From assembly GCA_019752925.1 (NCBI GenBank), contig JAIELP010000001.1:124001-188000 (forward strand): a stretch of 64,000 bases of DNA, given 5' to 3'. The translations under genes and the position numbers were made by a program. Origin of the DNA: a bacterium. Lineage in GTDB: Bacteria; Bdellovibrionota; Bdellovibrionia; Bdellovibrionales; Bdellovibrionaceae. Under the pieces are notes generated by a model. That model did not search any database and had not been told where the DNA came from. It saw nothing but the letters and a program-made list of their open reading frames with translations. Shown piece by piece: positions 33,433-42,565 of the stretch; position 1 is the first letter of the stretch; the number at the start of each line of letters is the position of its first letter.

Positions 33433-36400
33433 CTAGCGCTGGCCTCCAAATGGATTAGCCGTGCCGGTTCTACGCGGAGCTGTTGGGTTAGAGTTCTGCC
33501 AATCATTCATAAATTCTTTAACATCTAAATCTAAACTTTGTGAAAGAGTGATTTTCATGCGGATAAATCTACGGATTTCAGATTCAACCTGACGCAAGCC
33601 TTTAACAGCTGCTACTGTCATTCTTTGTTTATAAGTAGGGTTTTGAATCGGAATGTCTTCGTATGACTTCTGCGAAGTCTCAGTGCCAGATGCAGATGCA
33701 GGAGCGGATAAATCTTCCACTTCATCTTGAGCCGCTGCAGCCACAACCTTTTTAAGACCAGCCTTAACTAAGATATCATTAATTGCTGTATCAATTTTTT
33801 TAGAATGAGCTATGTACCAATCAAAGTTAGGTTCATTTTGTACAAATGTGTAGTAGACCTCTAATAGATCATTTAATTTTTTAACTTCTGGCGAGTTTTG
33901 TTTATAGATAGAGTTGTAGTTGATCTCTTCAGAGTTCTTTTTTGCATATTCAAGGTAGTTAAATTCTGTCAACTGTGTGTCCATTAGACGGTTTCTTAAA
34001 ATTAAATATGAAGAACTATTTTCCATAATGGCTGTTGTAGCTCTTTCGTACCAGGACATATTTTTAGAGTCCGGAGTCTTTTGTGGAGTATTTAATTTGT
34101 CAGGGGTGCCCGGGTTTTCAAGCATCACTCGATTTAAAATCTGCATATACAGATTACTTTCAGCTTTAAGAGTAGCAGCTAAGCTTTTAGGTAAATAACG
34201 ACTCTGATTTAAGCCATCAACAAAGAATTTAAAAAATGATCTGTGGTCAAAGAAGTTATTGTAAGCGGCCTCAAAAACTTTTTTGAATTTTTCGTCAAAT
34301 CCTTTGAATTCTGCAGACAGTGGAGCCTTGGCATTTTTCAGCCACCATTTATCAAATGCACCAGCATTCTCTTTATTAGTGAAATCACCTACGGCTTCAT
34401 AATTTAAGTTAGCCAATAAGTAATCTCTTAAATCTTTTCCACCGATTTTAGTGGAGTAAAGGTTGCCAGTAGTTCTCCAGCTTGTACAAAATTCTTCGCG
34501 GCTTTTATCTTTAACATTATTTAATAATGTAGGCGGATCAAATTGTGGACTCACAAAGTTAACTCCAGCCAATTGAACACGATATAAGCGTGCCTGTTGT
34601 AAACCGCAAATTACTTTCAGCATCATTAAGTCGGCTTCTTTGTTAAATTTATACTTTTGTTTAACTGACCACTTACTATAGTCTGCCGCTTGTGCGGATA
34701 TCACATTAGTGCTGTTGGCTGCAAAGGCCTGAGTGTAGCCAGCAAACGGATACACAACAGGGCGCGGATCGCCTAAAGCTTTTCTTAAAATTTCCATTGC
34801 ATCTACAAAGTGTGCAGATTGCGAAGTATAGCCGTAGCCTTCAGGATTCGATCTTTCTATATTATCCAGATCAATAATATTATTTAAATCATTTAAGCCT
34901 GAAGACATCTTTAAGTTGTCTCCACTTAATAATTTTTCAAGAATATTATTTAATTTTTCCAGCTCTTTGCCCTGCATTACCTGTTTAACTTGTCTAAACT
35001 GAGTAGCTACTGCCAAAACATGTTCTTTTTGACGTTTTTCCAATTCAATAGGATTTAATAAGTAGAAATCTTCAATCTGGCCACCTATAGGTTTGTATTG
35101 GCCCGTTGAAACTCCATAGAAAGGCAAAGTTCTGAATGGGTATTGTGAAATAATAGTGGCAGCAGATGGAGCCAGCTCACCGGTTTTAATTTGATGTCCT
35201 ATATTTAGTGTTTCAAATAAACTGCTCGTGAATCCGCGGTAGTATTTATATGAATAGTCGATCTGATTCAGGATTTCTTTTGTCATTTCCATCCAGCCGG
35301 CTAAATCAGTTTCTGCATCCTGATTTAAATGGTCACGCCATTGCTGCATTTGAGCTGTATAATTTTCAATTTCTTTTTCAAACTTAGCTAGATTTTTCGT
35401 ATTTTTGATTTTTGCAGAATCCCAATTTCCTTCGTCTGCCTCATGCCACAGCTTATTAATAGCTAAAGCATCAAAGTCAAAAAATATAGGTTTCAGAATA
35501 TTATTAATAGGTCTGTATGTATAATTTGATAAAACATGGTCTACAGCTACAAACATCGAAAAGCGTGTAACTTTGCCGAGGATTTTAATACTTTTCAGAA
35601 CCCAACCACCTCCGGTGAAAGTTAAAACAACATCTGCGCCTGTAATTTTATAAGCAGTTTTAACTAAAAAATCTTTTGATAAAACTTTTTGTGCAAATTT
35701 ACTCATTGAAACTTTTGAAAAAGCTTTATGTCCCATAGATTCAATTGCATCAGTAGCTGCTTGTGCGGCCCACATGGAAATAATCTGTGGAAAATACTGT
35801 GTAAACTTACTGCGAACAGTCCATTGAGCCCAAGCTTGGTTACAAGACTGCAAAGAAGCATCATCACTTTTTCCTTTAATCCACTTATCAACACACATTT
35901 TAAAGCTTTGCCCTAAGTCTGCTACTATACTAGATGCTAAAGAACCAATGGCCATACCTTGATAAGTTAAACGTCTCATCATTTGTTGGCGAGTAGCCGG
36001 ATCCATTGCGGCAAAGCTGGCTTTGCTAGTATGAAAATTCATGTAAAAACCCTGAGTTTGCATAAATGCATAGAACGACAAATGTGCAATAGGATCTTTT
36101 AATGAAAGAATATGTCTTTCCATTTGTAATGGATCGCCATGTGATTTAATCCACATTGAATTAAATGTTACTCCACCGATAGCAATAAAAAATGTTAAAG
36201 ACTCAGGCGCAAATCTTTTAGTTGTACTTAAGAATACGCCGTCTTTGCTGGCGTGGGCCTGCTCATTCATGGCCTGTCTATTCAGTTCAGCACGTAAGAT
36301 CTCAAGAGCATTAGGTTTTTGCGGCGTGTGTTCAGCAGTAAATAAACTGAACTGACCTTCATCATCACCTGTCTTGATAAGCACAGGAGCCGGAATATCC

Positions 36401-36540
36401 CTATCAGTGGCTTGTTCTAAAGGTAACTCTAATTGACGTGGAGGTTGTTGAGGTACATCTAAGGGTAATTCCAATTGCGGAGCACCTGCAAAAGCAGTCA
36501 TATATAGAGTCGAAATCAGGGCAAATAGAATGTGTCTCAT
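33433..36540 (-). CDS. Very large exported protein, unknown (1035 residues)
   Basis: Signal peptide (HILFALISTLYMTAFA) then a Pro-rich mature start with two near-identical repeats (QLELPLDVPQQPP and QLELPLEQA). Moderately hydrophobic segments lie at ~110-125 (LTFFIAIGGVTFNSMWI), ~190-205 (GMAIGSLASSIVADLG) and ~300-320. They could be buried or membrane-associated helices. The rest is long, helical and charged; I recognise no catalytic motif. The C-terminus carries a charged helix (EIRRFIRMKITLSQSLDLDVKEF, shortened) and a Pro/Gly end. Large lineage-specific exported proteins are typical of Bdellovibrio-like genomes. A prey- or envelope-directed role is only a guess. Confidence 0.75.
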   Translation of the reverse strand: MRHILFALISTLYMTAFAGAPQLELPLDVPQQPPRQLELPLEQATDRDIPAPVLIKTGDDEGQFSLFTAEHTPQKPNALEILRAELNRQAMNEQAHASKDGVFLSTTKRFAPESLTFFIAIGGVTFNSMWIKSHGDPLQMERHILSLKDPIAHLSFYAFMQTQGFYMNFHTSKASFAAMDPATRQQMMRRLTYQGMAIGSLASSIVADLGQSFKMCVDKWIKGKSDDASLQSCNQAWAQWTVRSKFTQYFPQIISMWAAQAATDAIESMGHKAFSKVSMSKFAQKVLSKDFLVKTAYKITGADVVLTFTGGGWVLKSIKILGKVTRFSMFVAVDHVLSNYTYRPINNILKPIFFDFDALAINKLWHEADEGNWDSAKIKNTKNLAKFEKEIENYTAQMQQWRDHLNQDAETDLAGWMEMTKEILNQIDYSYKYYRGFTSSLFETLNIGHQIKTGELAPSAATIISQYPFRTLPFYGVSTGQYKPIGGQIEDFYLLNPIELEKRQKEHVLAVATQFRQVKQVMQGKELEKLNNILEKLLSGDNLKMSSGLNDLNNIIDLDNIERSNPEGYGYTSQSAHFVDAMEILRKALGDPRPVVYPFAGYTQAFAANSTNVISAQAADYSKWSVKQKYKFNKEADLMMLKVICGLQQARLYRVQLAGVNFVSPQFDPPTLLNNVKDKSREEFCTSWRTTGNLYSTKIGGKDLRDYLLANLNYEAVGDFTNKENAGAFDKWWLKNAKAPLSAEFKGFDEKFKKVFEAAYNNFFDHRSFFKFFVDGLNQSRYLPKSLAATLKAESNLYMQILNRVMLENPGTPDKLNTPQKTPDSKNMSWYERATTAIMENSSSYLILRNRLMDTQLTEFNYLEYAKKNSEEINYNSIYKQNSPEVKKLNDLLEVYYTFVQNEPNFDWYIAHSKKIDTAINDILVKAGLKKVVAAAAQDEVEDLSAPASASGTETSQKSYEDIPIQNPTYKQRMTVAAVKGLRQVESEIRRFIRMKITLSQSLDLDVKEFMNDWQNSNPTAPRRTGTANPFGGQR

Positions 36541-36600
36541 AATGATTCAACCTCGTTCTTAACTATTTAAGTGCAAGGACAGTGCGCGAAAATCACATCC

Positions 36601-36740
36601 ATTAACAATTTAAATGCAATAGAGCGTCTTGATTTAAGACAAGGACCTGTTTTGTCATCAGCATTGTTTAAATATTTGCTAATCATTAGCAGAGGCATAG
36701 GTATGGCAGCAACTCGTCAGTCTGTGGCTGCCATCTTTTT
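36601..36740 (+). ncRNA. Candidate structured small RNA ending in an intrinsic terminator
   Basis: A 222-base gap has no convincing protein gene but a run of complementary elements on the plus strand. TTAAATGC (36610-36617) pairs with GCATTgTTTAA (36661-36671). Inside it GTCTT/AAGAC (36626-36640) or GAC.../...GTC (36638-36656) are alternatives. GCTAA-TCA-TTAGC (36678-36690) follows, then the terminator at 36703-36740. Both flanking genes lie on the minus strand, so the terminator serves no known gene. The 5' end and promoter are not fixed. Confidence 0.45.
36703..36740 (+). terminator. Intrinsic terminator without an upstream gene
   Basis: ATGGCAGC (36703-36710) pairs perfectly with GCTGCCAT (36727-36734); the 3' side is followed by CTTTTT (36735-36740). 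The T-run is only on the plus strand, giving the element a direction. Confidence 0.7.
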
Positions 36741-36762
36741 ATTTAGTATTTAAATTCAGTAA

Positions 36763-37269
36763 TTATTTTTGGATCGTTACTTTTTTCATTACGATTGGCT
36801 CTAAAGGGCGATCGCCGGGAGCTGTTCTTGAATTTTCGATTGCGTGAACTACGTCCATGCCTTCAATAACTTCTCCAAAAATTGTATGGCCTTTGTCTAA
36901 CCATGGAGTTGCTACTGTAGTAACGAAAAACTGGCTGCCATTTGTGTTTGGGCCTGCATTAGCCATTGATAACATTCCCGGTTTATCGTGCTTGTTTTGA
37001 CCAGCAACGATTTCGTCAGCAAATCTGTAACCTGGGCCCCCAGCGCCTGTGCCAGTAGGGCATCCGCCTTGAATCATGAAATCACGGATTACACGGTGAA
37101 AAATTAAACCATCGTAAAAAGGACGTTTTGTTTTTTCATTTGTTTTTGCATCGATAAATTCTTTAGTGCCTTCAGCTAAGCTAACAAAATTTTCAACTGT
37201 GTTAGGTACGCGTTCGTTGAAAAGTTTAACTTTAAAGTTTCCTTTTGTAGTTTCAAACAGTGCAAACAT
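36763..37269 (-). CDS. ppiB: Cytoplasmic peptidyl-prolyl cis-trans isomerase (cyclophilin)
   Basis: 168 residues, complete cyclophilin domain and no signal peptide. Active-site elements: [19 protein letters not shown] (with the catalytic Arg in FHRV), [14 protein letters not shown], and [14 protein letters not shown]. It accelerates proline isomerisation in protein folding. Its ATG directly overlaps the last base of the exported cyclophilin gene. Confidence 0.92.
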   Translation of the reverse strand: MFALFETTKGNFKVKLFNERVPNTVENFVSLAEGTKEFIDAKTNEKTKRPFYDGLIFHRVIRDFMIQGGCPTGTGAGGPGYRFADEIVAGQNKHDKPGMLSMANAGPNTNGSQFFVTTVATPWLDKGHTIFGEVIEGMDVVHAIENSRTAPGDRPLEPIVMKKVTIQK

Positions 37270-37931
37270 TATTTTTTTCCTTTTGCTTTAGATTTTTTTT
37301 CAGCTTTGGCGCCTACTAATTTAACTGATTTGATCATAATAGGTTTAACTGGAACATCGCCGTATTCACCTTTAGTGGTCGTTTCAACATCTCTGATTTT
37401 ATCAACAACATCCATACCAGCAGTTACATAACCAAACACTGCATAACCATAACGGTTGTTATCTTTGTGATCTAACTTTTGATTATCTACTACGTTAATA
37501 AAAAACTGCGATGTAGCGGAGTCTATTTCGTTAGTGCGTGCCATTGCGATAGTGCCGCGTAAATTTGATAAACCATTTTTAGCTTCATTTTTAATTGGAG
37601 CAAATTCAGTGGATTTTTCAGTCATATCAGGCAAGTGACCGCCACCTTGAATCATGAAAGTTTTAATTACACGGTGAAAAGTTGTACCTTCGTAATGTTT
37701 AGTGCCAACGTATTTTAAAAAATTTTCTGTAGAGATAGGTGCTTTTTCAGAATTCAGCTTAACTTTAATATCGCCTAAGCTAGTGCTGATGATCACTTCT
37801 GGATCGGCTTTTTTTACATCTTCAGCGCGCGCATGGAATGACCAGGTCATTAATGCGAAAGCTAATAAGTATATAAATAAAACTAGGGAGTTTTGGCTTT
37901 TAACTTGGGTCTTTTTAAGATTTGTTTTCAT
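37269..37931 (-). CDS. Exported or membrane-anchored cyclophilin
   Basis: 220 residues: basic N-terminus, hydrophobic signal ([21 protein letters not shown], shortened at the ends), cyclophilin domain ([48 protein letters not shown]), Lys-rich end (KKSKAKGKK). It likely folds periplasmic or outer-membrane proteins, fitting the Tol genes beside it. It overlaps the cytoplasmic homologue by one base, suggesting a local duplication with one copy gaining or losing a signal. Confidence 0.88.
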   Translation of the reverse strand: MKTNLKKTQVKSQNSLVLFIYLLAFALMTWSFHARAEDVKKADPEVIISTSLGDIKVKLNSEKAPISTENFLKYVGTKHYEGTTFHRVIKTFMIQGGGHLPDMTEKSTEFAPIKNEAKNGLSNLRGTIAMARTNEIDSATSQFFINVVDNQKLDHKDNNRYGYAVFGYVTAGMDVVDKIRDVETTTKGEYGDVPVKPIMIKSVKLVGAKAEKKSKAKGKK

Positions 37932-37990
37932 AGACTTAGGTCTATTAAACCCTGTCTATTTGGTCAAGTGTCACCGAAGGTGATTAAAAA

Positions 37991-39379
37991 TTACTCTAAA
38001 TTGACCGACCATTTGGGCCTATAATAGTTTTTAGTATCGTTGGTGACACGGCGTTCTTCAGAGCCATCAACTGTTGAAATATAGATCTGATTTTTGCCTG
38101 TGCGATTGCTGGTGTAAACAATATAGCGACTATCGGGAGAAAAGCTCGGATCTTCGTTGTGAGCGGGTTTTCCATCGACTTTTGATGCCGAAGTTATGCG
38201 ACGGATATTTTCGCCGTTTTCATCCATTACAAACACATCAAAGTTAGATCCATCCTGTGCTGCAAATGCAATTTTTTTTCCGTCAGGCGACCATGATGGA
38301 GATGAGTTGTAAACGCCTTTGTAAGTTAAACGCTTTACATTGCTGCCATCTGCATTCATTACATAAATCATCGGACGGCCGCCGCGCTCAGATGAAAATG
38401 CTATCTTGCTTCCATCCGGACTTAGAGTTGGTTCAACATTAATAGCACCTGCAGGTCCTTTAGTTAAGCGCGCTTCAATTTCGCCTTTTAAATTAATTTT
38501 GTAAATATCAGCAGAGCCACTTCCCATCGACATGCTTAAGTAAATAGATTTGCCATCTTTAGAGAATACGGCTCCAGAATTCATGCCCGGACGGAAAGAA
38601 GTTAAAACTCTTTTGTTAGTAGCCAAATCAAGTACGTAAAGTGAAGCGTTAGATAATACATTTCCGGATTTTGTATAAATTTTTGTAAATACGGAGTAAG
38701 CTATTTTTTTTCCGTCAGGCGACCAGTTAGGGGAAAGTGTAATATTTTTATGTTGAGTTACTTGTTCGAATTCTGAACCGTCCCAGTTCATTTTAGCAAT
38801 TTCTTTTGGTCCGCCACTACCGTTATCAAATGCAGTTACGATTTTAGCCATAAAAGGTGCGCGCACACCTGTAAGAGCCTCAATCACATCGTTTGATAAG
38901 GTGTGACCGATAGCTACAGCTTGATTAAGGCTCGCTTTGTAGCGTTTGCCTACAATTAATTTTTGTTCAGCCACGTGATAAAGATACATTTCAAGAGTGA
39001 TATCTTTGCCTACTACTGAGTAACCAGCACGGACTACAAACTCTGCGCCGATAGTTTTTAATGGCTCAAATTTAAAACCGCTTACATCATCGGGAAAAGG
39101 TTTGAGAGATTTTTTACTGAAATCTTCCAAATAAGCTTCATTGGCCATCATTGTAAAATAAGTTGAAAGCTCCAGATTTTTCTTTGCAGTTGCATATATT
39201 TCGCTGGCAGCAGCAGTAACAGCTCCAGTGTTGTTGGAACCTAAATTATTAAAAAACGGAAAAGCCATATTGCTTCTTTTAACTTTAGCATCGCCGATTT
39301 TAATATAAGCTTGATCTGCAAATGCAAAATTAAACGTTAATAAAATTGTAATAGTTAGAAATTGTTTTAATAAATTCAT
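37991..39379 (-). CDS. tolB: Tol-Pal translocation protein TolB
   Basis: 462 residues: signal peptide (LTITILLTFNFAFA), N-terminal TolB domain (~25-180), then a six-bladed WD40-like propeller with repeated SPDGKKIAYS / SPDGSKIAFSSERGG / SPDSRYIVYTSNRTG. TolB is periplasmic, binds Pal and shuttles its release through TolA to keep the outer membrane tethered during division. Length is a little above E. coli TolB (430). No pal gene follows within the window. Confidence 0.94.
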   Translation of the reverse strand: MNLLKQFLTITILLTFNFAFADQAYIKIGDAKVKRSNMAFPFFNNLGSNNTGAVTAAASEIYATAKKNLELSTYFTMMANEAYLEDFSKKSLKPFPDDVSGFKFEPLKTIGAEFVVRAGYSVVGKDITLEMYLYHVAEQKLIVGKRYKASLNQAVAIGHTLSNDVIEALTGVRAPFMAKIVTAFDNGSGGPKEIAKMNWDGSEFEQVTQHKNITLSPNWSPDGKKIAYSVFTKIYTKSGNVLSNASLYVLDLATNKRVLTSFRPGMNSGAVFSKDGKSIYLSMSMGSGSADIYKINLKGEIEARLTKGPAGAINVEPTLSPDGSKIAFSSERGGRPMIYVMNADGSNVKRLTYKGVYNSSPSWSPDGKKIAFAAQDGSNFDVFVMDENGENIRRITSASKVDGKPAHNEDPSFSPDSRYIVYTSNRTGKNQIYISTVDGSEERRVTNDTKNYYRPKWSVNLE

Positions 39380-39388
39380 ACAAACCTC

Positions 39389-40183
39389 TTATTCAGGAAA
39401 ACCGATTACTACACCATCCACGCTGAACTTTTCCGACAACTTATCGGGAACCGACGGGAAAGGAGCTGCTTTGTTTATTGCTTGCAAACAGTATTGGTCA
39501 TAACTGGAATTTCCGCTAGATGAAATAATCATCGAAGAAATAATTTGGCCCTGCACATTAAACTTTACAAGAGCCCGTGCTTTAAGTGGCTTGTTCATTA
39601 ACCACTGAGGCAATGTCCAAAACTCTTTAATATTCTTATCAATTTCTTGCAAATACGAATTGGCTTGCAACTTATCTAAGCCGCTCAGCGCAGAACCAGC
39701 TGCAATAATTCTTGGTTTAGCCGGCGTACTTGATGCGGATTTTCTTTCCTGATTTTTTATTTTATTAATCGAATCTTTTTTAAGATCCTGTTTAATTTTA
39801 TCCAAAGCTGATAATTTTTTCAGCTTATCTAGGGCTTCTTTTTGTTTAGCTTTCGACTTATTTAAATTAACAGCATCTTCTTTTGGGGCCTTTGCAACTT
39901 CTTTGACTTTTTCCGCTATTGTTTTTTGAGGCTTTTCTGCAGGTTCAGGCGTACTTTCTTCTTCGGGGGCGGCCGCATCTTGAATTTTTGAAGGTAGCTT
40001 TTTGCTATCTGCCACTTCGCCCACACTAACACTGATAGCTTGCGAAAGATCAATCATGGGCTTATTAAAAAATACAAATTTAACCATGAACAAACCTAAA
40101 ATAGCAGCATGCAATCCCAGCGATAGACCGAAACTTTTTTTAAAATCATCAGATTTTTGTTTCTTTATTGGTCTGATTTCCAG
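39389..40183 (-). CDS. tolA: TolA/TonB-like periplasm-spanning protein
   Basis: 264 residues if translated from CTG 40183, which is 8 bases after AAGGAG. That start gives a normal TolA N-terminus: LEIRPIKKQKSDDFKKSF, then the membrane helix GLSLGLHAAILGLFMVKFVFF. A TTG at 40114 would cut the helix, and no ATG precedes it. The middle is a Lys/Ala/Glu-rich rod (~60-140). The C-terminal TonB/TolA-like domain (WLMNKPLKARALVKFNVQGQ, SSYDQYCLQAINKAAPFP) contacts TolB/Pal. It transmits proton-motive force from TolQR to the outer membrane. The rare CTG start is inferred. Confidence 0.82.
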   Translation of the reverse strand: MEIRPIKKQKSDDFKKSFGLSLGLHAAILGLFMVKFVFFNKPMIDLSQAISVSVGEVADSKKLPSKIQDAAAPEEESTPEPAEKPQKTIAEKVKEVAKAPKEDAVNLNKSKAKQKEALDKLKKLSALDKIKQDLKKDSINKIKNQERKSASSTPAKPRIIAAGSALSGLDKLQANSYLQEIDKNIKEFWTLPQWLMNKPLKARALVKFNVQGQIISSMIISSSGNSSYDQYCLQAINKAAPFPSVPDKLSEKFSVDGVVIGFPE

Positions 40184-40188
40184 AAATG

Positions 40189-40608
40189 CTACTCCTTAGG
40201 TAAAGTGATAAGACTGATGTTGGTAATGCCGGCCATGCGGATTTCACCCATAACATAAGCTACGGTGCCGTAATCCACTTTTTTATCGGCTTGTATGTAA
40301 ATCTGTTTGTTTTTGCGGTTGCTGAAGATAGCTTTAATTTTTAGCGATAACGTATCGGCTTTAATTTCTGTATCTGCAGTTTTAATTTTTCCTGAAGAAT
40401 CAATACTTAAAACAAAAGGATCTTCATTGAGGGCCACACCTGTTGAAGCGGTTTTAGGTAAATTAACATCTAAACCCTGTTGCATCATGGGAGCCGTCAC
40501 CATAAAAATAACCAAGAGCACGAGCATAACATCCACAAAAGGTGTTACGTTGATTTCACTCATCGCCATGCGCGAATTGGAATTTTTAGAAGAGCTCTGC
40601 ATTCCCAC
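40189..40608 (-). CDS. tolR: TolR/ExbD-family stator protein
   Basis: 139 residues. Single helix with proton-path Asp26 in EINVTPFVDVMLVLLVIFM, followed by the periplasmic ExbD/TolR domain (GLDVNLPKTAS, IYIQADKKVDYGTVAYVMGE). Works with TolQ as the proton-driven motor. The stop TAG lies inside the Shine-Dalgarno region of tolA, so the two are coupled. Confidence 0.93.
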   Translation of the reverse strand: MGMQSSSKNSNSRMAMSEINVTPFVDVMLVLLVIFMVTAPMMQQGLDVNLPKTASTGVALNEDPFVLSIDSSGKIKTADTEIKADTLSLKIKAIFSNRKNKQIYIQADKKVDYGTVAYVMGEIRMAGITNISLITLPKE

Positions 40609-40613
40609 TAAAC

Positions 40614-41402
40614 TTATCCTTTAAAAAAATTACGTTTAACAATGTTTAAAAAATCTGTGCTGAAGTTATTTAAAGAAACTTCTTCTTTGCGAATGACTGA
40701 AACACAGTTGTTGTAAATAATTACTGCCGGAATGGCCGCTGCTAAGCCGATGGCCGTTGTAATAAGAGCCTCTGAAATACCAGGAGCAACTGCGGCCAAA
40801 CTTGCAGATCCAGTAATACCTATTTGATGGAATGAATTCATAATTCCCCACACAGTACCAAATAAGCCGATAAAGGGGCCGGTAGAGCCGGTAGATGCTA
40901 AAATTGTTAAACGGTTTTCCATATCAGCGATTTCATTTTCAGAAGCTTTTCGGAGAGAGCGCTCTAAGTTGTCTACACCGGACAATTGCGGAAGCTCAGT
41001 TCCTGATGCGGGCTTCTGATTCAGCATCGGAGACTCTGCAATTTTTTTCATTTCAACATAAGCCGCCTTAAAAACCCTTGCGTGCGAGCTACCGGAAAAA
41101 TTATCAACTTTTTCAAACAGAGTGTCCAATGAGCTTGTTGACCAGAATAAATTGTCAAAGTCGGTATTAGCTTTTTTCAGCAGTTGAAATTGTTTGTATT
41201 TAGCCCAGCCAATAGCCCAGCTCAATACTGATAAACTGAGTAAAATTAAAATAACAATCTGAACAACAATACTTGCGTGCAATAAGCTATCGAGGGCACC
41301 CATTTGAACACCGACGTTAGTAGAGGTCGGGGGAGGCGCAGCTAATGAAATTTGTGATACACTTAAAAAAGAAATGATCAGGAAATTTTTTATATTCATC
41401 AT
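40614..41402 (-). CDS. tolQ: TolQ/ExbB-family motor protein with N-terminal signal sequence
   Basis: I chose ATG 41402 over an in-frame TTG at 41438. 262 residues: a hydrophobic N-terminal segment resembling a signal peptide (NIKNFLIISFLSVSQISLA), a helix (IVVQIVILILLSLSVLSWAIG), a large cytoplasmic loop, and the conserved pair GSTGPFIGLFGTVWGIMNSF and ISEALITTAIGLAAAIPAVI. The signal-like extension is found in some ExbB but not in E. coli TolQ. Forms the pentamer around TolR. First gene of tolQRAB. Confidence 0.92.
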   Translation of the reverse strand: MMNIKNFLIISFLSVSQISLAAPPPTSTNVGVQMGALDSLLHASIVVQIVILILLSLSVLSWAIGWAKYKQFQLLKKANTDFDNLFWSTSSLDTLFEKVDNFSGSSHARVFKAAYVEMKKIAESPMLNQKPASGTELPQLSGVDNLERSLRKASENEIADMENRLTILASTGSTGPFIGLFGTVWGIMNSFHQIGITGSASLAAVAPGISEALITTAIGLAAAIPAVIIYNNCVSVIRKEEVSLNNFSTDFLNIVKRNFFKG

Positions 41403-41430
41403 ACATAAAAGCGTAAAGCTAAATGGCCAA

Positions 41431-42543
41431 TTGGGCAAGGCGAAAACTACTGCAAGTCTATTTGCTGTACTTTCATTTTTTATTGTACATTGCGTTCACA
41501 AAACAACAGAGCAAGTGCGCGAACCTTCTTCTCAAAGTGCTGAAAAAAATCCGCCTCAACTCAATTCGTACAGGTTTGAATACTGTGAGCAGAACAGGCT
41601 ATATCTTGAAGATGATATGGAAAAAATGCCAAGTGAGTATTTTGAGCCTCATATTCATGAAGGCATGGATGCGATCCCGGTAAAGTGTATTCAATTTGCT
41701 CAACGAAACTTTAACGGACACTACGGAGTTTGTGCAGAACAGGAAGATCGTCCGCGCATTTCAAAAGTTAAACCATGTTTGACCCGCAATTATACGATGC
41801 TGGCGTACAACGCTTATCATGATGTGATGGATTGCTTTAATTTGAATCCTCGCGATTTTTATTTACAGATTATGATCGAAAGCGGTTTTCACATAAATGC
41901 TATTAATAAAACCGGATTCGATTCGGGAATGTCGCAGTTTACAGCCAATGGCATTAAAAAAGTAACTGCTAATAACATGGTGGAGCGAACAAGGCGTATT
42001 CTACTTGAAAGCTCGCGCCCATCTTGCCAGCGGATTTCAAGCATTGTTGGAAGTTTCAATATTGATGCATTCTCGGTTGAAAAACGCTGTTCGATGATTT
42101 CGCTGCCGAAAAACCCTTACCGCGCAATGATGTTTAATTACCTGCACACGCTATTAGATCAAATTGCAATTGAAGAATTACTTTCGGATATTCCTGAAAT
42201 TCAGGATGCATTAACCGATAAAATTAAAAGGCAGTTTGTTTACTTGGCGTATAACCGAGGCTTAACTGGGCTCAGAAACAGAGTTAAGGGTTACATTGCG
42301 ACTCGTAACTATTTTTCGCAGACCATCACTGAAAATGATCTCGATCTAAATAAGAATCTGACTGCAGTGAAGAAAGTTCTGAACTTGGAGCCTGAGAAAA
42401 AGGCCATTCTTAAAAAAGCCAGAGTGCGGAATATGTCATTTGCTGAATATGCAGTCATTCACGACGCCACTTATGTATCGGATATGTCGGCCGCAGGCGA
42501 TTACGTGCAGCGCAACCTCGGCAATTCATGTGGAGACTTGTAG
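41431..42543 (+). CDS. Exported lysozyme-fold (SLT-like) protein
   Basis: An ATG at 41374 in the same frame would lie inside tolQ on the other strand. TTG 41431 gives a cleaner N-terminus (KAKTTASLFAVLSFFIVH, then Cys), a poor lipobox. The start is uncertain; 370 residues from there. Around 140-185 a lytic-transglycosylase pattern is seen: LQIMIESGFHINAINKTGFD, then SGMSQFT. The ES supplies a candidate catalytic Glu, and GxxSGMSQF replaces GaaGLmQl. Downstream KRQFVYLAYNRGLTGLRNRV fits a goose-lysozyme-like helix. It probably cuts peptidoglycan in the periplasm. Seven or more Cys suggest disulfides. Confidence 0.7.
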   Translation: MGKAKTTASLFAVLSFFIVHCVHKTTEQVREPSSQSAEKNPPQLNSYRFEYCEQNRLYLEDDMEKMPSEYFEPHIHEGMDAIPVKCIQFAQRNFNGHYGVCAEQEDRPRISKVKPCLTRNYTMLAYNAYHDVMDCFNLNPRDFYLQIMIESGFHINAINKTGFDSGMSQFTANGIKKVTANNMVERTRRILLESSRPSCQRISSIVGSFNIDAFSVEKRCSMISLPKNPYRAMMFNYLHTLLDQIAIEELLSDIPEIQDALTDKIKRQFVYLAYNRGLTGLRNRVKGYIATRNYFSQTITENDLDLNKNLTAVKKVLNLEPEKKAILKKARVRNMSFAEYAVIHDATYVSDMSAAGDYVQRNLGNSCGDL

Positions 42544-42565
42544 TTAATATTGCTATATCTCGAGC

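Noticed and set aside
36571-36753. 60-codon plus-strand frame
   Set aside because: Its 3' end runs through the intrinsic terminator and it has no ribosome-binding site; the region is better explained as an RNA.
37971-37983. TCACC-GAA-GGTGA hairpin after tolB as terminator
   Set aside because: Stem of only 5 bp and no T-run on the minus strand after it; too weak to call.
41423-41683. 86-codon frame starting ATGGCCAATTGG
   Set aside because: Overlaps the lysozyme-fold gene in another frame; the latter carries the ES...SGMSQF motif.
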